In this document: piece by piece, positions 1 to 8,505 of the stretch
How the letters are laid out: every line of letters starts with the position of its first letter
How positions within the stretch are numbered: the stretch's first letter is position 1
Assembly: GCA_028821605.1 (NCBI GenBank)
Contig: JAPPFM010000007.1
Coordinates: 1-64,000 of the forward strand
Length of the DNA stretch: 64,000 nucleotides
Direction: 5' to 3'
Origin: Candidatus Poribacteria bacterium
GTDB lineage: Bacteria; Poribacteria; WGA-4E; WGA-3G
The notes under the pieces: generated by a model
The model's database searches: none
What the model was told of the DNA's origin: nothing
What the model saw: only the letters and a program-made list of their open reading frames with translations
Program-made: the position numbers and the translations under genes

Positions 1-19
1 TGCTACGCTATGTCGGATT

Positions 20-51
20 ATTACCGAATTAAATTCTGAAACTTCATAAAG
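20..51. repeat. Short copy of a dispersed intergenic repeat
   Basis: An 18-base stretch at 20-37 (ATTACCGAATTAAATTCT) recurs exactly at 33942-33959, and both are followed by a similar CTTCAT(A/G)AAAG tail. A looser relative is at 55083-55114. It sits directly before the truncated gene at 55, so it may mark the point where that gene lost its N-terminal part. Confidence 0.6.
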
Positions 52-54
52 TTT

Positions 55-438
55 GTGCTACAACACACTTCTATTATCTTTTTGTATCTGTTGATCTTGC
101 ATCGCCGTCCGACAGAAGAACATGAAGAATTGCGAACACTGGTTCACCAGCACATCCAGGAAACATCCCGCAGAGAGGAGGGAGGAAAAATGGCACAGAC
201 AATGGCTGAATACCTGATCGAACAAGGTGAAAAACAAGGCGAAAAACGCGGTGAAAGACGTGGTGAAACGCGAGCAAAACGGGAGGATATTCTCAAGTTG
301 CTACGCCTTCGATTTGATTCGGTTCCCGAATCCGTTACCAGCAGGATTACCTCAATACGGAGTCTTTCGCGACTGGATACGCTTTTTGATAGAGTGGCAA
401 CCGCGAAAACACTTGATGACATCGATTGGGAAAACTAA
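55..438 (+). pseudogene. C-terminal piece of an Rpn/PD-(D/E)XK-type protein
   Basis: Readable from a GTG at 55 to a stop at 438 (127 aa). The tail has a charged run of EQGEK/QGEKRGE repeats (about residues 56-72) followed by a helical end with ILKLLRLRFDSVPE and LDTLFDRVATAKTLDDI. From memory this tail is typical of Rpn-family recombination-promoting nuclease/putative transposase proteins, whose N-terminal half carries the nuclease core. Here only the tail is present: the first 15 or so residues look unrelated and the upstream 50 bases are a dispersed repeat. I infer a 5'-truncated, probably inactive gene. It ends 8 bases before the next gene, so the two may once have been co-transcribed. The family call is tentative. 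Confidence 0.5.
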
Positions 439-446
439 GGTTTAGA

Positions 447-1813
447 ATGCTTGAACAATTCCTTCATGAACAACTTAATATTGCATTTGATTACGGGGTT
501 CCCAAGCCCGAAATGCCCAGTAGCATTACGCAGAATCTTAATCCTGTATTTGAACTTCGGGACTACCAAAAAGAAGCATTTGCCAGTTTTATCCATTACT
601 TTAACAACGACTTACCGAGTAAAGAAAAACCTGTCCATCTGTTGTTCAATATGGCAACCGGCAGCGGCAAAACCCTCATCATGGCAGGCTTGATCCTCTA
701 CCTCTATGAGAAAGGTCACCGCAACTTCCTCTTTTTCGTCAACTCTACCAATATCATCGAAAAGACAAAGGATAACTTCCTCAACCCGCGCGCCGCAAAA
801 TACCTTTTCAGCCAAGACATCCGTTTTGAAGGGAAACCGGTCAACGTGACGCAGGTAGACAATTTCGAGGGGGTCAACGAAAACGACATCAATATCTGTT
901 TTACAACCATTCAGCAGCTGCACACCGATATGACATCGGAAAAAGAGAACGCTTTAACTTATGAAAATTTCGCTGAGCAGCAAATTGTGCTGTTAGCAGA
1001 TGAAGCGCACCATATAAATGTCAGTACCAAGTCTCAACAAGGCATGGAACTGTTTGAAAGTTGGGAAAACACGGTAGAACGTATTTTTAAGTCTAATGAT
1101 GCCAACCTATTACTGGAATTCACTGCCACCCACGATTACGAAACATCTACGATGGTAGAGAAGTATCGGAATAAAGTTATCAATCGTTACGATCTGATAA
1201 ACTTTCGGAACGATAAATTTTCAAAAGAGGTTGTGCTTGTGCATTCCGATTTAGACCAGAACGCACGTATCTTGCAGGCACTCATTCTCAATCAGTACAA
1301 ACAAGAGGTCGCGGCGAAAAACGGCATTAACCTGAAACCTGTCATTCTGTTCAAGGCACAAAGGACAATCGCACAATCGCAAGAAAACAAGGAAAACTTT
1401 CACAAACTGATTGATGGATTAACCGGTAACCAAATTCAGGGTATTCGGAAATCACATCTTGAGATTGTTCAACGGGCATTTGACTTCTTTGATGAAAATG
1501 GAATCAGTTCGGATCAGTTAGCGGAACGTCTGAAATCCGAATTTCAGGAAGCATACTGCCTTTCGGTTAACGACGAAGACGAAAAGAAGAACTACCAGAT
1601 ACAAGTAAATACGCTTGAAGACAAAAATAATCCGATCCGTGCTATCTTTGCCGTGCAGAAACTTAACGAAGGATGGAATGAGGAAAATGAAAATCCATTC
1701 TGGGATGCTCTCAACGCTGCATTAACGACCAAGTAGAAATCGACCTCACCATTTTCTCCAATCTTCATATCGGACACACAGCACCCGAATTCACCCCGCT
1801 GCTTATACACTGA
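447..1813 (+). pseudogene. Truncated, frameshifted type III restriction helicase (Res subunit)
   Basis: An SF2 helicase of the type III restriction Res class: Q-like region with RDYQKEAF, Walker A MATGSGKT, Walker B DEAHH, motif III-like FTATHD, and the start of motif VI at AVQKLNEGW. Family members run to about 850-1000 aa and continue with a second RecA lobe and an endonuclease domain; this one diverges right after LNEGW and stops at 1736. Reading on in the -1 frame from 1733 gives a sensible tail (VEIDLTIFSNLHIGHTAPE) ending at 1813, so the end is both rearranged and frameshifted. I prefer the ATG at 447 because AAGG lies 6 bases upstream. No methyltransferase partner is adjacent. Probably a remnant of a restriction system. 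Confidence 0.75.
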
Positions 1814-1925
1814 GAACCCTTGTAGCATAGACTGTTAGTCTGTGCGTGTATAGAGCAGAGCGCAAACTAAAAGTGGACGCTACAAAAGAGAAAACTAAAT
1901 GGTCCTGCTCCGTAAAAACTTTTTC

Positions 1926-1954
1926 TTGACAGAATATGCAGGAAGTGATACCAT
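1926..1954 (+). promoter_or_regulatory. Sigma70-like promoter for def-larE
   Basis: TTGACA at 1926-1931, a 17-base spacer and TACCAT at 1949-1954. A start near 1961 would give a short leader to the ATG at 2008. It lies in the gap after the broken restriction gene and is the only good promoter seen here. Confidence 0.55.
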
Positions 1955-2007
1955 ATTAAGAGTTATTTTTGTCAGAGATATATCAAAGATGGAGAACTTT
2001 CTGGCAC

Positions 2008-2607
2008 ATGCCAAAACGGAAAAGAAAGCCCAAGGACACTCCCGCTTCAGATGTAAGCGGAGAAGATATTGTCGTATTGCGTGAGACTGCACCTTTGCAA
2101 CTACGCTATTACGGCGACCCGGTCCTTCGTAAAAGAGCCGAACCTGTTGCAGGGATCACGGAGGCAGAACGTCAACTCGCTGAACAGATGTTGATGACAC
2201 TGTATGCTACAGGCAATGGTATCGGGCTTGCCGCAACACAGGTCGGTGTTTTGAAGCGGCTCATCATTGTTGACATCGGCGAAGAGGACGATGAAGAATA
2301 TGAGCCTTTGGTACTATTTAACCCCGAACTACTGAGTTCTGACGGAGAAATCGTCGCCGAGGAGGGATGCCTGAGTATTCCTGATGTTACGGCTGATGTA
2401 AAACGCCCGGAGAGCATTGTTGTTGAAGGGGTTAACCTCCAGCGTGAAGCTATCTGTATTGAAGCCGATGGTTTATTGGCGCGTGTGCTGCAACATGAAA
2501 TAGATCATCTCAACGGTGTGCTCTTTATTGACCGGATTAGCGGATTGAAACGTCGCTTACTAAGCGAGGAATTGACGAAAATCCAACAAGCTGAAAAACC
2601 CTATTAA
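2008..2607 (+). CDS. def: Peptide deformylase
   Basis: Removes the N-formyl group from the initiator methionine of nascent proteins; cytoplasmic Fe2+/Zn2+ hydrolase. All three family motifs are present (numbering from the ATG at 2008): GIGLAATQVG at 71-80, EEGCLS at 118-123 with the metal-binding Cys121, and HEIDH at 163-167 supplying two His ligands and the catalytic Glu. The reading frame also opens at a TTG at 1969, but the ATG at 2008 is preferred because the TTG would leave almost no leader behind the promoter at 1926-1954. The 199-aa product has about 25 extra, basic N-terminal residues relative to a usual 165-175 aa enzyme. larE follows 43 bases downstream, likely in the same transcript. 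Confidence 0.95.
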   Translation: MPKRKRKPKDTPASDVSGEDIVVLRETAPLQLRYYGDPVLRKRAEPVAGITEAERQLAEQMLMTLYATGNGIGLAATQVGVLKRLIIVDIGEEDDEEYEPLVLFNPELLSSDGEIVAEEGCLSIPDVTADVKRPESIVVEGVNLQREAICIEADGLLARVLQHEIDHLNGVLFIDRISGLKRRLLSEELTKIQQAEKPY

Positions 2608-2650
2608 TATCGGAAATCTGTAGCCTATGCTACGGGCGAGGCAGTTGTTT

Positions 2651-3484
2651 ATGTCAAAACAAGCACTTGAACCTATCTTACAAACAAAACTAAGCCAGCT
2701 CTATGAATGCTTGCACGCTTATGAGAAAGTCATCGTCGCTTTTTCCGGTGGTGTTGATAGCACATTTCTTGCCGAGGCAGCGCAACACGCATTGGGTGAT
2801 AACGCGCTTGCTGTCACTGCCATCTCTGATTCTTATCCGATCCGGGAGATGAGAGCGGCACAGGAAATTGCTAAGCAGATCGGGATTCGCCTTGAGACTG
2901 TCAACACACAGGAATTAGACTTGGAAGGCTACGCAAGTAATCCGACCAACCGTTGCTTTTTCTGTAAGACGGAGTTGTTTGATAAGCTGCAGCCCATCGC
3001 AGAAAAATACAGTGTGGGAACTATTGTCTACGGCGCGATTCCAGATGATGTCGGTGACCATCGTCCCGGAATGGATGCCGCAAAGCAGATGGGTATCCAA
3101 GCACCTTTGATTGATGTCAACTTAACAAAGGCGGAGATTCGCGAGATTTCAAAGGCGTGGGAACTCCCAACATGGGATAAACCGGCGTTTGCCTGTCTCT
3201 CTTCGCGGTTTCCTTATGGTATGCGTATCACCCGTGAATTGCTGCGACAGGTGGATGCTGCCGAGCAATTTCTCTACGATTTAGGTATCCGTCAATTCCG
3301 CGTCCGTCATCACGGTGCGCTTGCACGAATTGAACTCGAAGCGCAAGAAATTTCGCGGATGCTTTCAAAAACCGTGCGGTGCGACATCAGTGCACACTTT
3401 AAAACACTCGGATATTCTCATATCACACTTGACTTGCAGGGGTATCGTTCCGGAAGCCTCAACGAGGGGGTTACAACTTCGTAA
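2651..3484 (+). CDS. larE: Sacrificial sulfur transferase LarE
   Basis: LarE supplies sulfur to the nickel-pincer nucleotide cofactor of lactate racemase and related enzymes. Numbered from the ATG at 2651, the protein (277 aa) has the PP-loop SGGVDS at 32-37 for ATP, NRCFFCK with Cys102 and Cys105, and FACLSSR with Cys182. In Lactiplantibacillus LarE a single Cys at the last position is consumed as sulfur donor; LarE proteins with three Cys have been reported to hold a [4Fe-4S] cluster instead, and the CxxC plus Cys182 here fits that type (inference). An earlier ATG at 2627 is possible but GAGG before 2651 fits better. No larA, larB or larC is in the window. Confidence 0.85.
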   Translation: MSKQALEPILQTKLSQLYECLHAYEKVIVAFSGGVDSTFLAEAAQHALGDNALAVTAISDSYPIREMRAAQEIAKQIGIRLETVNTQELDLEGYASNPTNRCFFCKTELFDKLQPIAEKYSVGTIVYGAIPDDVGDHRPGMDAAKQMGIQAPLIDVNLTKAEIREISKAWELPTWDKPAFACLSSRFPYGMRITRELLRQVDAAEQFLYDLGIRQFRVRHHGALARIELEAQEISRMLSKTVRCDISAHFKTLGYSHITLDLQGYRSGSLNEGVTTS

Positions 3485-3534
3485 TATCAGAAACCTGCAA
3501 GCGGTGGACTAACTAAAACATCGGAGGCACAGAA

Positions 3535-3867
3535 ATGTACGACTTAGAAGGTGTTATAGCGGTTATAGTGGCATATCCGGTCCATATAATGAGTTTTGTG
3601 GGTTCTATTTTACTTCTTGGTCTTGTTTTACCAAGACGGAAGCGGGAGCGTAAGCAACCTCTGATTTCGACTGAACCTCTCTTTGAAAAGAAGGGGTTAA
3701 CACAGAGCGAAAGAGCAATTCTAACAGGAAAAATTCGGGACAGTGGTACCGAAAGCCTGAAAAAAAGTTTTGCAGGCAAAGCAAATCCTGTTTACGTAAC
3801 GTTAGTTATGATCGGTTTGATTTTAATCTTCTTTCTTGGAGTTTTTTTGGTGCTACCCAATCTGTAA
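3535..3867 (+). CDS. Small two-TM membrane protein, paralogue of the next gene
   Basis: 110 aa with a good GGAGG ribosome site 8 bases before the ATG. A hydrophobic segment at about residues 7-32 is followed by a basic loop (RRKRERK), a soluble stretch, and a second hydrophobic segment at about 86-107. The soluble part carries EKKGLTQSERAI and the ESLKKS element, which align with EKQGLTKHEKYI and TNLKKI in the neighbouring protein at 3945. The two are therefore diverged tandem duplicates. I do not recognise the family. Expected location is the inner membrane. Confidence 0.7.
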   Translation: MYDLEGVIAVIVAYPVHIMSFVGSILLLGLVLPRRKRERKQPLISTEPLFEKKGLTQSERAILTGKIRDSGTESLKKSFAGKANPVYVTLVMIGLILIFFLGVFLVLPNL

Positions 3868-3944
3868 AGAAAACCCATCGGATATTGACGCGCGGGGAAT
3901 ACTAATGTCGAATTGCTGAACGTGCCTCACCGGAGAATAGAGAA

Positions 3945-4313
3945 ATGAACCCAGTTATTTCTAAAATCCTGGATATACTCGTTGGAGGCATTATCACCTT
4001 GGCATTCTTAGGTCTCCTTGCTGCAGGTATTGTTGGTTCTTTTTTATTATTTTTTTCCTTGTTGAAGAGACGCCCAAATCTACGTGAATTCCGTGCTACT
4101 GTGGACAGCGCAGTGCATGAAAAACAAGGATTGACAAAACACGAAAAATATATTTGGATGCAGAAGATTCAGAAATTTGGTAAAACAAATCTCAAGAAAA
4201 TTTTGGTAAGTAAAGTCACCTCTAAATCTATGATACTCCCTACTATCATCCTGATTGCGCTGACTGTTTTGTTTTGGCTTTTAGCGGCAATGATGGGGTT
4301 TCGTGCCAGATAA
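3945..4313 (+). CDS. Small two-TM membrane protein, paralogue of the previous gene
   Basis: 122 aa; GGAG precedes the ATG by a normal distance. TM segments at about residues 10-40 and 92-118 flank a basic soluble stretch with EKQGLTKHEKYIWMQKIQ and TNLKKILVSK. Order and spacing match the protein at 3535 throughout, so this is its tandem duplicate. The pair stands between larE and the GlcF-like gene with small gaps and may be co-transcribed with them. No function can be assigned. Confidence 0.7.
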   Translation: MNPVISKILDILVGGIITLAFLGLLAAGIVGSFLLFFSLLKRRPNLREFRATVDSAVHEKQGLTKHEKYIWMQKIQKFGKTNLKKILVSKVTSKSMILPTIILIALTVLFWLLAAMMGFRAR

Positions 4314-4335
4314 CCAAACCTAATAAAGATTTTAT

Positions 4336-5670
4336 ATGTCCAATCAACAAACACAACAACTTATCGGCGTAGAGACTTTCAGTTGGAAGAAATGGGATGC
4401 TTGTACACACTGCGGACTTTGTTTGCCAACCTGTCCAACCTATCGAGAATTAGGTTTAGAAACGGATTCACCAAGGGGTAGGCTCTACCTCATGGGGAGT
4501 GCTTTCAAAGATGAAGATGCCACCCCGCTCAGCGAAGAATGGTCAGAATATATCTATCGATGCTTGGACTGCCGTGCGTGTGAAACGGCTTGTCCTTCTG
4601 GTGTTCACTTTGGGGAACTCCTTGAGGAAGCGCGCGCCATCTATGAACAGAACGCACCCCGCTCAGCAGCTTACCGATTCTGGACAAACCTCGTCTTCAA
4701 ACAAATTTTACCGAATAAGGAACGGTTGGACCTAATCTTTGAGGTAATGTGGCTCTATCAACGACTTGGCATCCGATGGCTCGTTCAGAAAACGGGCATC
4801 CTGAAACTGATGGGGCAACTCGGGCAGATGGAATCATTGCTCCCGAAAATCCCACCGCCTCGACTGAAGTATACGATACGTGACATCACACCCGCGGAAG
4901 GCGAAACCCGATATCGGGTCGGATTTATTCCGGGGTGCATCATGAATCAAGTCTTCACGGAGACGAACGTCGCGACAATTCGAGTCTTAGCGCAGAACGG
5001 ATGCGAAGTTGTCACGCCACGACAGCAGACCTGTTGCGGCGCGTTACACCTTCACAACGGCGTGCGGGATGTCGCTTCATCTCTCGCCAAACAGAACATC
5101 GATGCCTTTGAAGAAGAGAATTTGGACGCTATCATCATCAATTCTGCTGGCTGTGGCGCGACGCTTAAGGAATACGAGGCACTCTTGGAAGCTGATTCGG
5201 CTTACGCAGAGAAAGCGGAAAACTTCAGCCATAAAATGCGCGACATCAGCGAGTTTTTAGCCGAAATTGAGATGATACCGCCGACAGGAGAAATCAAGAA
5301 ACGTGTTACCTATGATGAACCGTGCCACCTTCTCTATGGACAAAGCGTGCAAGTGCAACCTCGCAAGGTGCTTCAAGCGATACCGGGGTTGGAGTTGATT
5401 GAGCTAACCGAATCCGAGTGGTGCTGTGGCAGCGCGGGAATCTATAACATCACACAACCTGAACTTTCACAAGAGATTTTGGAACGAAAAATGACGTACA
5501 TCGCTGAAACCGATGCGGACATCGTCGCGACTGGAAATCCCGGTTGCTTGCTCCAGATTCAGCTCGGTATCCAGAAACATGGATTGTCTATGAAAGCGAT
5601 GCATCCTGTGAATCTTTTAGATTACGCCTATCGTGGTATCGCCCCAGAGGATTTTTTGCCTGAGCAGTAG
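4336..5670 (+). CDS. glcF: Glycolate/2-hydroxyacid oxidase iron-sulfur subunit (GlcF-like)
   Basis: Iron-sulfur subunit that accepts electrons from a GlcD-type flavoprotein during oxidation of glycolate or D-lactate. Two ferredoxin-type clusters are visible: Cys23, 26, 29, 33 (CTHCGLCLPTC) and Cys76, 79, 82, 86 (CLDCRACETAC). Two CCG domains follow, with TCCGALH and WCCGSAG, expected to bind a further cluster. At 444 aa it has the usual family length. The likely partner, a GlcD homologue, is 23 kb away at 28425-29807 on the other strand, so the complex is not encoded as one operon here. Glycolate versus D-lactate cannot be decided from sequence. Confidence 0.85.
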   Translation: MSNQQTQQLIGVETFSWKKWDACTHCGLCLPTCPTYRELGLETDSPRGRLYLMGSAFKDEDATPLSEEWSEYIYRCLDCRACETACPSGVHFGELLEEARAIYEQNAPRSAAYRFWTNLVFKQILPNKERLDLIFEVMWLYQRLGIRWLVQKTGILKLMGQLGQMESLLPKIPPPRLKYTIRDITPAEGETRYRVGFIPGCIMNQVFTETNVATIRVLAQNGCEVVTPRQQTCCGALHLHNGVRDVASSLAKQNIDAFEEENLDAIIINSAGCGATLKEYEALLEADSAYAEKAENFSHKMRDISEFLAEIEMIPPTGEIKKRVTYDEPCHLLYGQSVQVQPRKVLQAIPGLELIELTESEWCCGSAGIYNITQPELSQEILERKMTYIAETDADIVATGNPGCLLQIQLGIQKHGLSMKAMHPVNLLDYAYRGIAPEDFLPEQ

Positions 5671-5724
5671 TTCAAGAAGTGTTCTATGTAAGAGAACGTC
5701 AATATAAGTTGTTTTCAGAGGAAT

Positions 5725-5849
5725 AGTTGTCAGTTCGCCTACTGCGTAGGCTTTCAGTTTTCAGTTTTCAGTGACAAGAGATGCTGTGGCAGCCACAAAA
5801 AACTCTCTTAACTGATAACTGACAACTGATAACTGACAACTGATAAAAG
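5725..5849. repeat. Dispersed repeat R1 (copy 1), MITE-like
   Basis: Left end: a TAGTTGTCAGTTCGCC-type start with a GCCTACTGCGTAGGC palindrome, then CAGTTTTCAGTTTTCAGT. Right end: repeated AACTGATAACTGAC units. The two ends are roughly complementary, so the element can fold on itself. The left end matches 40231-40280 closely, and a third full copy is at 8506-8594. It abuts the dcd start codon. Confidence 0.7.
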
Positions 5850-5850
5850 A

Positions 5851-6435
5851 ATGTTTTTATCAGATAAAGATATTGTCCAATATATGAAGGACGGGAAAAT
5901 CACAATCTCCCCCGCACCCGATTTAAAGACACAACTTGGGAGCTGCTCTATTGATTTCAGACTGAGCAACACCTTTCGGGTGTTCGAGCATAGCAAGTAT
6001 CCATATATTGATTTGGGAGCAGAGATTGATACCGCCGACTTGATGCGGCGGGTTGATGTTCCTGATGGTGATGCCTTCACGATGCAACCTGGTGAATTTG
6101 TCTTGGCGGCAACGCAGGAGACGCTTGAATTGGCAGATGACGTGATGGCGCGTCTTGAAGGCAGGAGTAGTTTAGGGAGACTCGGCATTATAGTTCACAG
6201 TACTGCGGGACTCTTTGACCCCGGTTGGATTGGGATCCCCACGCTGGAGTTAGGGAATCTTGGTCGTATGCCTGTTAAATTGTACCCTGGCATGCGAATC
6301 TGTGCGTTTACTTTCGCACAGCTCTCTTCACCGGCACGTGTGCCGTATCAACTCAAACCGGCGAACAAATATGCTGGGCAGAACGGTCCTGAGACAAGCC
6401 GATTCGCCAAAGACGTTGAATTTTCAGAGGAGTGA
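5851..6435 (+). CDS. dcd: dCTP deaminase
   Basis: Deaminates dCTP to dUTP (some members also hydrolyse dUTP to dUMP), feeding thymidylate synthesis. 194 aa, normal length. The family core is clear: LEGRSSLGRLGI at 102-113, HSTAGLFDPGW at 116-126, then LELGNLGRMPVKLYPGM, in which Glu133 corresponds to the catalytic glutamate. Mono- versus bifunctional activity cannot be told apart by eye. The R1 repeat runs right up to the start codon, and no strong Shine-Dalgarno is visible apart from AAAAGA just before it. Confidence 0.93.
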   Translation: MFLSDKDIVQYMKDGKITISPAPDLKTQLGSCSIDFRLSNTFRVFEHSKYPYIDLGAEIDTADLMRRVDVPDGDAFTMQPGEFVLAATQETLELADDVMARLEGRSSLGRLGIIVHSTAGLFDPGWIGIPTLELGNLGRMPVKLYPGMRICAFTFAQLSSPARVPYQLKPANKYAGQNGPETSRFAKDVEFSEE

Positions 6436-6902
6436 TCTCAACGTCGCGATTTTTAATGTAGCGAGGTCACCTCGCCCGCACGGGTTGGGTGACCCAACCC
6501 CTACTATGCGCAAAAAACGTGCAATGCTATGCCTAATAATTTAGCAAGGACTTATAGTTTTTAATGTAGGGCGTGGACAAAATATCGTTGCAGCGGGTCG
6601 TTTCACGCCGGAAATCCGCTGTAACTCATGATTTTACACGAGAATTTGTCTGTTTTTCGTTAAATTAATGCCATCCTGTGTTCAATCACTGTTGATTGGC
6701 ATAACTTTTGCTTACTTATTCAGTAAGACACTCGTCAAGTGGTATGAGTTGCGCATTCAGTTGACGAATCAAGGACATTTTTCTGAATTATCGAAACGGG
6801 ATTTTAGGGAACTCTCCAGGTTTCATGCCTTAGTTTTCCTATGCCGTTTCATCGGATTGTAATCTCGGTCCTTGGATCGAGGAAGTTTTGAGTTTTGATA
6901 GC
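6436..6902. other. Gene-free region with small palindromes before glnA
   Basis: No convincing gene in about 470 bases. It holds two perfect palindromes, GCGAGGTCACCTCGC at 6461-6475 and GGGTTGGGTGACCCAACCC at 6482-6500. A 64-codon frame at 6668-6862 has no ribosome site or recognisable features. The phrase TTTTTAATGTAG occurs twice (near 6450 and 6560), consistent with small repeat insertions. Confidence 0.6.
6477..6504. repeat. Dispersed repeat R2 (copy 1)
   Basis: A 28-base element centred on the palindrome TTGGGTGACCCAA, recurring at 12160-12187 with two differences. Both copies end in CCAACCCCTAC. Similar GGGTTGGGT-type palindromes are in repeat family R6. Confidence 0.7.
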
Positions 6903-6958
6903 AAGTTTCGGCTTACAAGTTACGCCGAAAAAGTTTCGGTTTTCAAGTTGCGCCGAAA
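6903..6958 (+). promoter_or_regulatory. Two tandem 28-bp repeats just before glnA
   Basis: Two adjoining near-identical 28-base units, 6903-6930 and 6931-6958, end 15 bases before the glnA ATG. Each is itself an inverted repeat, TTTCGGC...GCCGAAA in the first and TTTCGG...CCGAAA in the second, with an 11-13 base centre containing CAAGTT. They could be a double operator or two RNA hairpins controlling ribosome access, since AGGAGG follows immediately. The regulatory role is inferred from position. Confidence 0.6.
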
Positions 6959-6973
6959 TTAGGAGGATATGTA

Positions 6974-8389
6974 ATGACACCAAGTGAGGTGGTTGCACTT
7001 GCAAAAGAACATGATGTAAAGATAGTCGACCTCAAATTCATGGATCTGCCGGGGATGTGGCAACACTTTTCCCTTATGGCAGGCGAGTTGACCGAAGACC
7101 TGTTTGAAGAGGGTTGTGGTTTTGACGGCTCAAGTATCCGTGGTTTCCAGGCAATTAACGAGAGCGACATGTTGCTCTTTCCCGATCCAACGACCGCTCT
7201 CATTGACCCGGTCTGCAAAGTGCCGACGCTAAGTATCACATGTAACATCAAAGATCCGATCACGTTGGAGAATTACACGCGTGATGTACGGCATATCGCA
7301 CAGAAAGCAGAGGCGTATCTCCAATCCACTGGTATTGCGGATACAAGTTACTGGGGACCTGAGGCAGAATTCTATCTTCTGAACGACATCCGCTACGGAC
7401 AAGATCAGCATTCTGGTTTTTATTCTGTCGATTCTGTTGAGGGAAGTTGGAATTCGGGGCGCGAAGAGAATCCGAACCTTGGTTACAAACCGCGTTACAA
7501 AGAAGGGTATTTCCCGGTACCGCCTTCCGATACACTCCAAGACCTCCGCTCCGAGATCTGTCTCAAGCTGATAGAGTCTGGTGTTGATGTAGAGGTTCAC
7601 CACCACGAAGTGGGAACCGCGGGTCAAGGCGAAATTGACATCCGCTTTGGTGAACTAACCGAGACTGGCGATAAGATTGCGCTGTATAAGTACATCATCA
7701 AAAATGTGGCGCGCGCAAATAACTTGGTTGCTACCTTCATGCCGAAACCGCTCTTCCAAGACAACGGTTCTGGGATGCATGTCCACCAAAGTCTCTGGAA
7801 AGATGGCAAGAACGTCTTCTACGATCCACAGGGATATTCGCTTTTGAGTGAGGACGCGCTCTATTACATCGGCGGCTTGCTTACGCATGCCCGTTCGCTC
7901 TGTGCAATCATTGCTCCGACAACCAACTCTTACAAGCGGTTGGTCCCTGGCTATGAAGCCCCGGTCAACATCGCCTACTCGCAGCGGAACCGTAGCGCGT
8001 GTGTCCGTATTCCAGTCTACTCGAAGAGTGAAAAGGCGAAACGGGTCGAATTCCGTACACCGGATCCGTCTTGTAATCCTTACCTTGCTTTCAGTGCCCT
8101 GCTCATGGCAGGGCTTGATGGCATACAGAACCGCATCCATCCGGGTGACCCGTTGGACAAAGACCTCTACGATCTCGAGCCGGAAGAACTTGCCGACATT
8201 GAATCTACGCCGGTATCCCTTGGCGACTCCCTCGATGCGTTAGAAGAGGACCACGAATATCTCCTCAAGGGTGATGTGTTCACCCAAGATGTCTTGGATG
8301 TCTGGATTGATTACAAACGTGAGAATGAGGTCGATGCGATCAACATGCGGCCGCATCCGTATGAATTCTTCCTCTATCACGATATTTAG
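6974..8389 (+). CDS. glnA: Glutamine synthetase, type I
   Basis: ATP-dependent ligation of ammonia to glutamate, the main entry of ammonium into metabolism; dodecameric cytoplasmic enzyme. 471 aa, typical GSI length. Visible motifs: GCGFDGSSIRGFQ near the N-terminus, EVGTAGQGEIDIRF, the ATP/metal segment GSGMHVHQSLWKDG, NRSACVRIPVYS, and the adenylylation-site segment LYDLEPEE with Tyr399 equivalent to Tyr397 of enterobacterial enzymes. This points to the GSI-beta subtype controlled by adenylylation, although no glnE is in the window. A strong AGGAGG precedes the ATG, and tandem 28-bp repeats lie just upstream. P-II follows 295 bases downstream and GlnD is at 42607, completing much of a classical nitrogen circuit. 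Confidence 0.96.
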   Translation: MTPSEVVALAKEHDVKIVDLKFMDLPGMWQHFSLMAGELTEDLFEEGCGFDGSSIRGFQAINESDMLLFPDPTTALIDPVCKVPTLSITCNIKDPITLENYTRDVRHIAQKAEAYLQSTGIADTSYWGPEAEFYLLNDIRYGQDQHSGFYSVDSVEGSWNSGREENPNLGYKPRYKEGYFPVPPSDTLQDLRSEICLKLIESGVDVEVHHHEVGTAGQGEIDIRFGELTETGDKIALYKYIIKNVARANNLVATFMPKPLFQDNGSGMHVHQSLWKDGKNVFYDPQGYSLLSEDALYYIGGLLTHARSLCAIIAPTTNSYKRLVPGYEAPVNIAYSQRNRSACVRIPVYSKSEKAKRVEFRTPDPSCNPYLAFSALLMAGLDGIQNRIHPGDPLDKDLYDLEPEELADIESTPVSLGDSLDALEEDHEYLLKGDVFTQDVLDVWIDYKRENEVDAINMRPHPYEFFLYHDI

Positions 8390-8423
8390 GTCGTGTGAAC
8401 GAGGTTTTGAAAGACGCTCTATA

Positions 8424-8445
8424 GGGCGGATCCTGGCATCCGCCC
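8424..8445 (+). terminator. Hairpin after glnA
   Basis: GGGCGGAT (8424-8431), six-base loop, ATCCGCCC (8438-8445): a perfect 8-bp stem 35 bases after the glnA stop. There is no T-run directly behind it (ACCGTATTTG), so it may act as an mRNA end stabiliser or pause rather than a strict intrinsic terminator. It belongs to the same GGGC(G/A)G hairpin style seen at 9048 and 54968. Confidence 0.45.
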
Positions 8446-8505
8446 ACCGTATTTGTACTTGTAAAGCACCTTGAGGGCGCAGATTGTAAGCCCTGATTGA
8501 GAAGT

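Noticed and set aside
227-445. 72-codon plus-strand frame overlapping the Rpn-type tail
   Set aside because: It overlaps the better frame, has low-complexity basic start residues, no ribosome site and no recognisable motif.
6668-6862. 64-codon frame in the gap before glnA
   Set aside because: No ribosome site, no family resemblance and a composition like the surrounding non-coding DNA.
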